Source: Kitasatospora sp. NBC_00458 (lineage in GTDB: Bacteria; Actinomycetota; Actinomycetes; Streptomycetales; Streptomycetaceae). Taken from it: a DNA stretch of 64,000 bases. The notes beneath the pieces were generated by a model that saw only the letters and a program-made list of their open reading frames with translations, searched no databases and had not been told where the DNA came from. Made by a program: the position numbers and the translations under genes. Where the stretch lies: contig NZ_CP107904.1 of NCBI RefSeq assembly GCF_036013975.1, forward strand, positions 4,465,001-4,529,000. The letters run 5' to 3'. Below, in pieces: positions 63,095-64,000 of the stretch. The number at the start of each line of letters is the position of its first letter. Position 1 is the first letter of the stretch.

Positions 63095-63658
63095 CTATCC
63101 GGCCAGTTCCGGCAGCACCACGGCGCCCGGCAGCCCGGCCAGCACCCGGCCCGGCAGGATCAGCTTGCCCCGCCGGCGCCCGCTGCCCACCAGGACGTAC
63201 GGCGTCGCGGCCACCGCCGCGTCGACCAGCAGCGGCCAGTCCGCGGGCAGGCCGACCGGGGTGATGCCGCCGTACTCCATGCCGCTCCCCGCGACGGCGG
63301 CGTCCATCGGCGCGAACGACGCCTTGCGGGCCTCCAGGTGCCTGCGGACGGCCCGGTTGACGTCGACCCGGGTGGTCGCCAGGGCCAGGCAGGCCGCCAG
63401 GGTGGTGTCGCCGCCGCGCTTGGCGGCGACCACCACGCAGTTCGCCGAGACCTCCAGCGGTACGCCGTAGGTCTCGCAGAAGACGGCGGTGTCGGCCTTC
63501 TCCGGGTCGGTGTCCACGTACAGCACGGACCGGGCGGCCTCCCGGTCGTCCCAGTTCTTCAGGGCGTCCGCCACCGGGCCGGCCAGCGACTCACCGGCCT
63601 CCAGCGCCGGCGTGCAGGACTCGAAGGTTCCGAAGGGGAGTTGCGGTCGATCGCTCAT
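63095..63658 (-). CDS. YbaK/EbsC-type aminoacyl-tRNA deacylase-like protein
   Basis: A 187-residue protein of the YbaK/ProX editing fold. ATG 63658 (MSDRPQLPFG) is used; the upstream open frame overlaps the next gene. ANCVVVAAKRGGDTTLAACL carries the family Lys, and SGMEYGGITPVGLPADWPLL is the characteristic G-G-I-x-P block. Members hydrolyse misacylated tRNA such as Ala- or Cys-tRNA-Pro; which one is unknown. Confidence 0.88.
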   Translation of the reverse strand: MSDRPQLPFGTFESCTPALEAGESLAGPVADALKNWDDREAARSVLYVDTDPEKADTAVFCETYGVPLEVSANCVVVAAKRGGDTTLAACLALATTRVDVNRAVRRHLEARKASFAPMDAAVAGSGMEYGGITPVGLPADWPLLVDAAVAATPYVLVGSGRRRGKLILPGRVLAGLPGAVVLPELAG

Positions 63659-63669
63659 GCTGCCCGACC

Positions 63670-64000
63670 CTACGTGCCGGCCGGACCCTTGATGACGATC
63701 ACCCGGTCGGTGAGCTGCAGCGTCCGCGCCTCCGGCTCGTTGTAGTTGATCACCCGGCGGCCGCGGACCACCGCCACCACCAGGTCCTCGCACTCGCGCG
63801 GGCTGTGCCCGGCCTCGGCCCGGGTGACCGGGCGCTCGTACACGTCCAGGCCGTTGCCGTAGGTCAGCAGGTCCTCCATGACCTCGCCGGCGTGCGGGCT
63901 GAGCATCGACATCCCGAGCAGCCGCCCGGCCGAACTGGAGCTGGTGACCACGACGTTCGCGCCGCTCTGGCGGAGCAGCGGCGCGTTCTCGTCCTCCCGG
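63670..64000 (-). CDS. Potassium channel/TrkA-type (RCK) protein, 5' end outside window
   Basis: The frame is open to the right edge. The visible 110 residues run from REDENAPLLRQSGANVVVTS through SSSAGRLLGMSMLSPHAGEV to a C-terminal RCK_C-like part (LVVAVVRGRRVINYNEPEA, RVIVIKGPAG). This matches the end of a TrkA-N domain plus the start of the ligand-binding part of potassium channel family proteins. The membrane pore, if present, would be encoded further right. It lies 11 bp upstream of the YbaK-type gene on the same strand. Confidence 0.75.
   Translation of the reverse strand, partial: REDENAPLLRQSGANVVVTSSSSAGRLLGMSMLSPHAGEVMEDLLTYGNGLDVYERPVTRAEAGHSPRECEDLVVAVVRGRRVINYNEPEARTLQLTDRVIVIKGPAGT

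Noticed and set aside
61363..63264. Long plus-strand frame opposite the Ala/Pro-rich and quinone reductase genes
   Set aside because: Arg/Pro-rich shadow; the minus-strand genes have signal/anchor helices and dehydrogenase motifs.

Overview
The window is very GC-rich with high third-position GC, frequent GTG starts, a parS-type palindrome, a HspR-type (HAIR) operator before clpB, an Lsr2-family protein, a Bpa proteasome activator and two mycothiol-dependent-isomerase-like proteins. Together these point to a streptomycete chromosome (Streptomyces or Kitasatospora), probably in the origin-proximal core because of the parS site and the dense housekeeping content. No tools were run; family calls come from reading motifs.

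Layout. 1-7 kb is the most unusual part: the tail of one LuxR/TrmB-like regulator at the left edge, an unnoticed 49-residue membrane/exported peptide ORF with a duplicated SDSGWQ motif (485-634, minus), a divergent deoxyribosyltransferase-like gene, then five head-to-tail, overlapping, mosaic paralogues of the same regulator (1597-6469, minus). 7-9.5 kb: a TDT-family carrier and divergent LysR regulator. 9.5-14.3 kb: clpB, a YbjN protein and an aminotransferase. 14.7-18.5 kb: DUF2617, a membrane-fused spermidine-synthase-like protein and an acidic SRPBCC protein. 18.5-24 kb: pyrE, parS, DedA, class II aldolase, DUF3151, a secreted DUF3152 metalloprotease-like protein and a lipoprotein. 24-40 kb: purine genes (purSQL, purC, purD) interspersed with an Lsr2 paralogue, two tRNA-Gly, an ABC exporter with its two-component system, a dimethylformamidase-like protein and a degenerate M48-like membrane protein. 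40-50 kb: a SLATT membrane protein, a GntR regulator, a nitrilase, a phage-antirepressor-like (BRO) gene carrying a repeat, an MFS transporter, an M64 peptidase and a BenE permease. 50-60.6 kb: a branched-chain keto-acid dehydrogenase operon, an orphan response regulator, an APH kinase, two Ser/Thr kinases and Bpa. 60.8-64 kb: an Ala/Pro-rich surface protein, a quinone oxidoreductase, a YbaK-type editing protein and the end of a K+ channel/TrkA-type gene.

How it works together. Most of the window is core metabolism (purine and pyrimidine synthesis, glycolysis, branched-chain catabolism feeding fatty-acid primers) and proteostasis (ClpB, Bpa). The accessory signal is concentrated at 1-7 kb, where a putative exported peptide, a nucleotide-acting enzyme and up to six paralogous regulators with nearly identical DNA-binding ends may form an undescribed signalling or variation system, and at 45-46 kb, where a lone antirepressor gene carries one copy of a 51-bp hairpin-bearing repeat and is followed by another.
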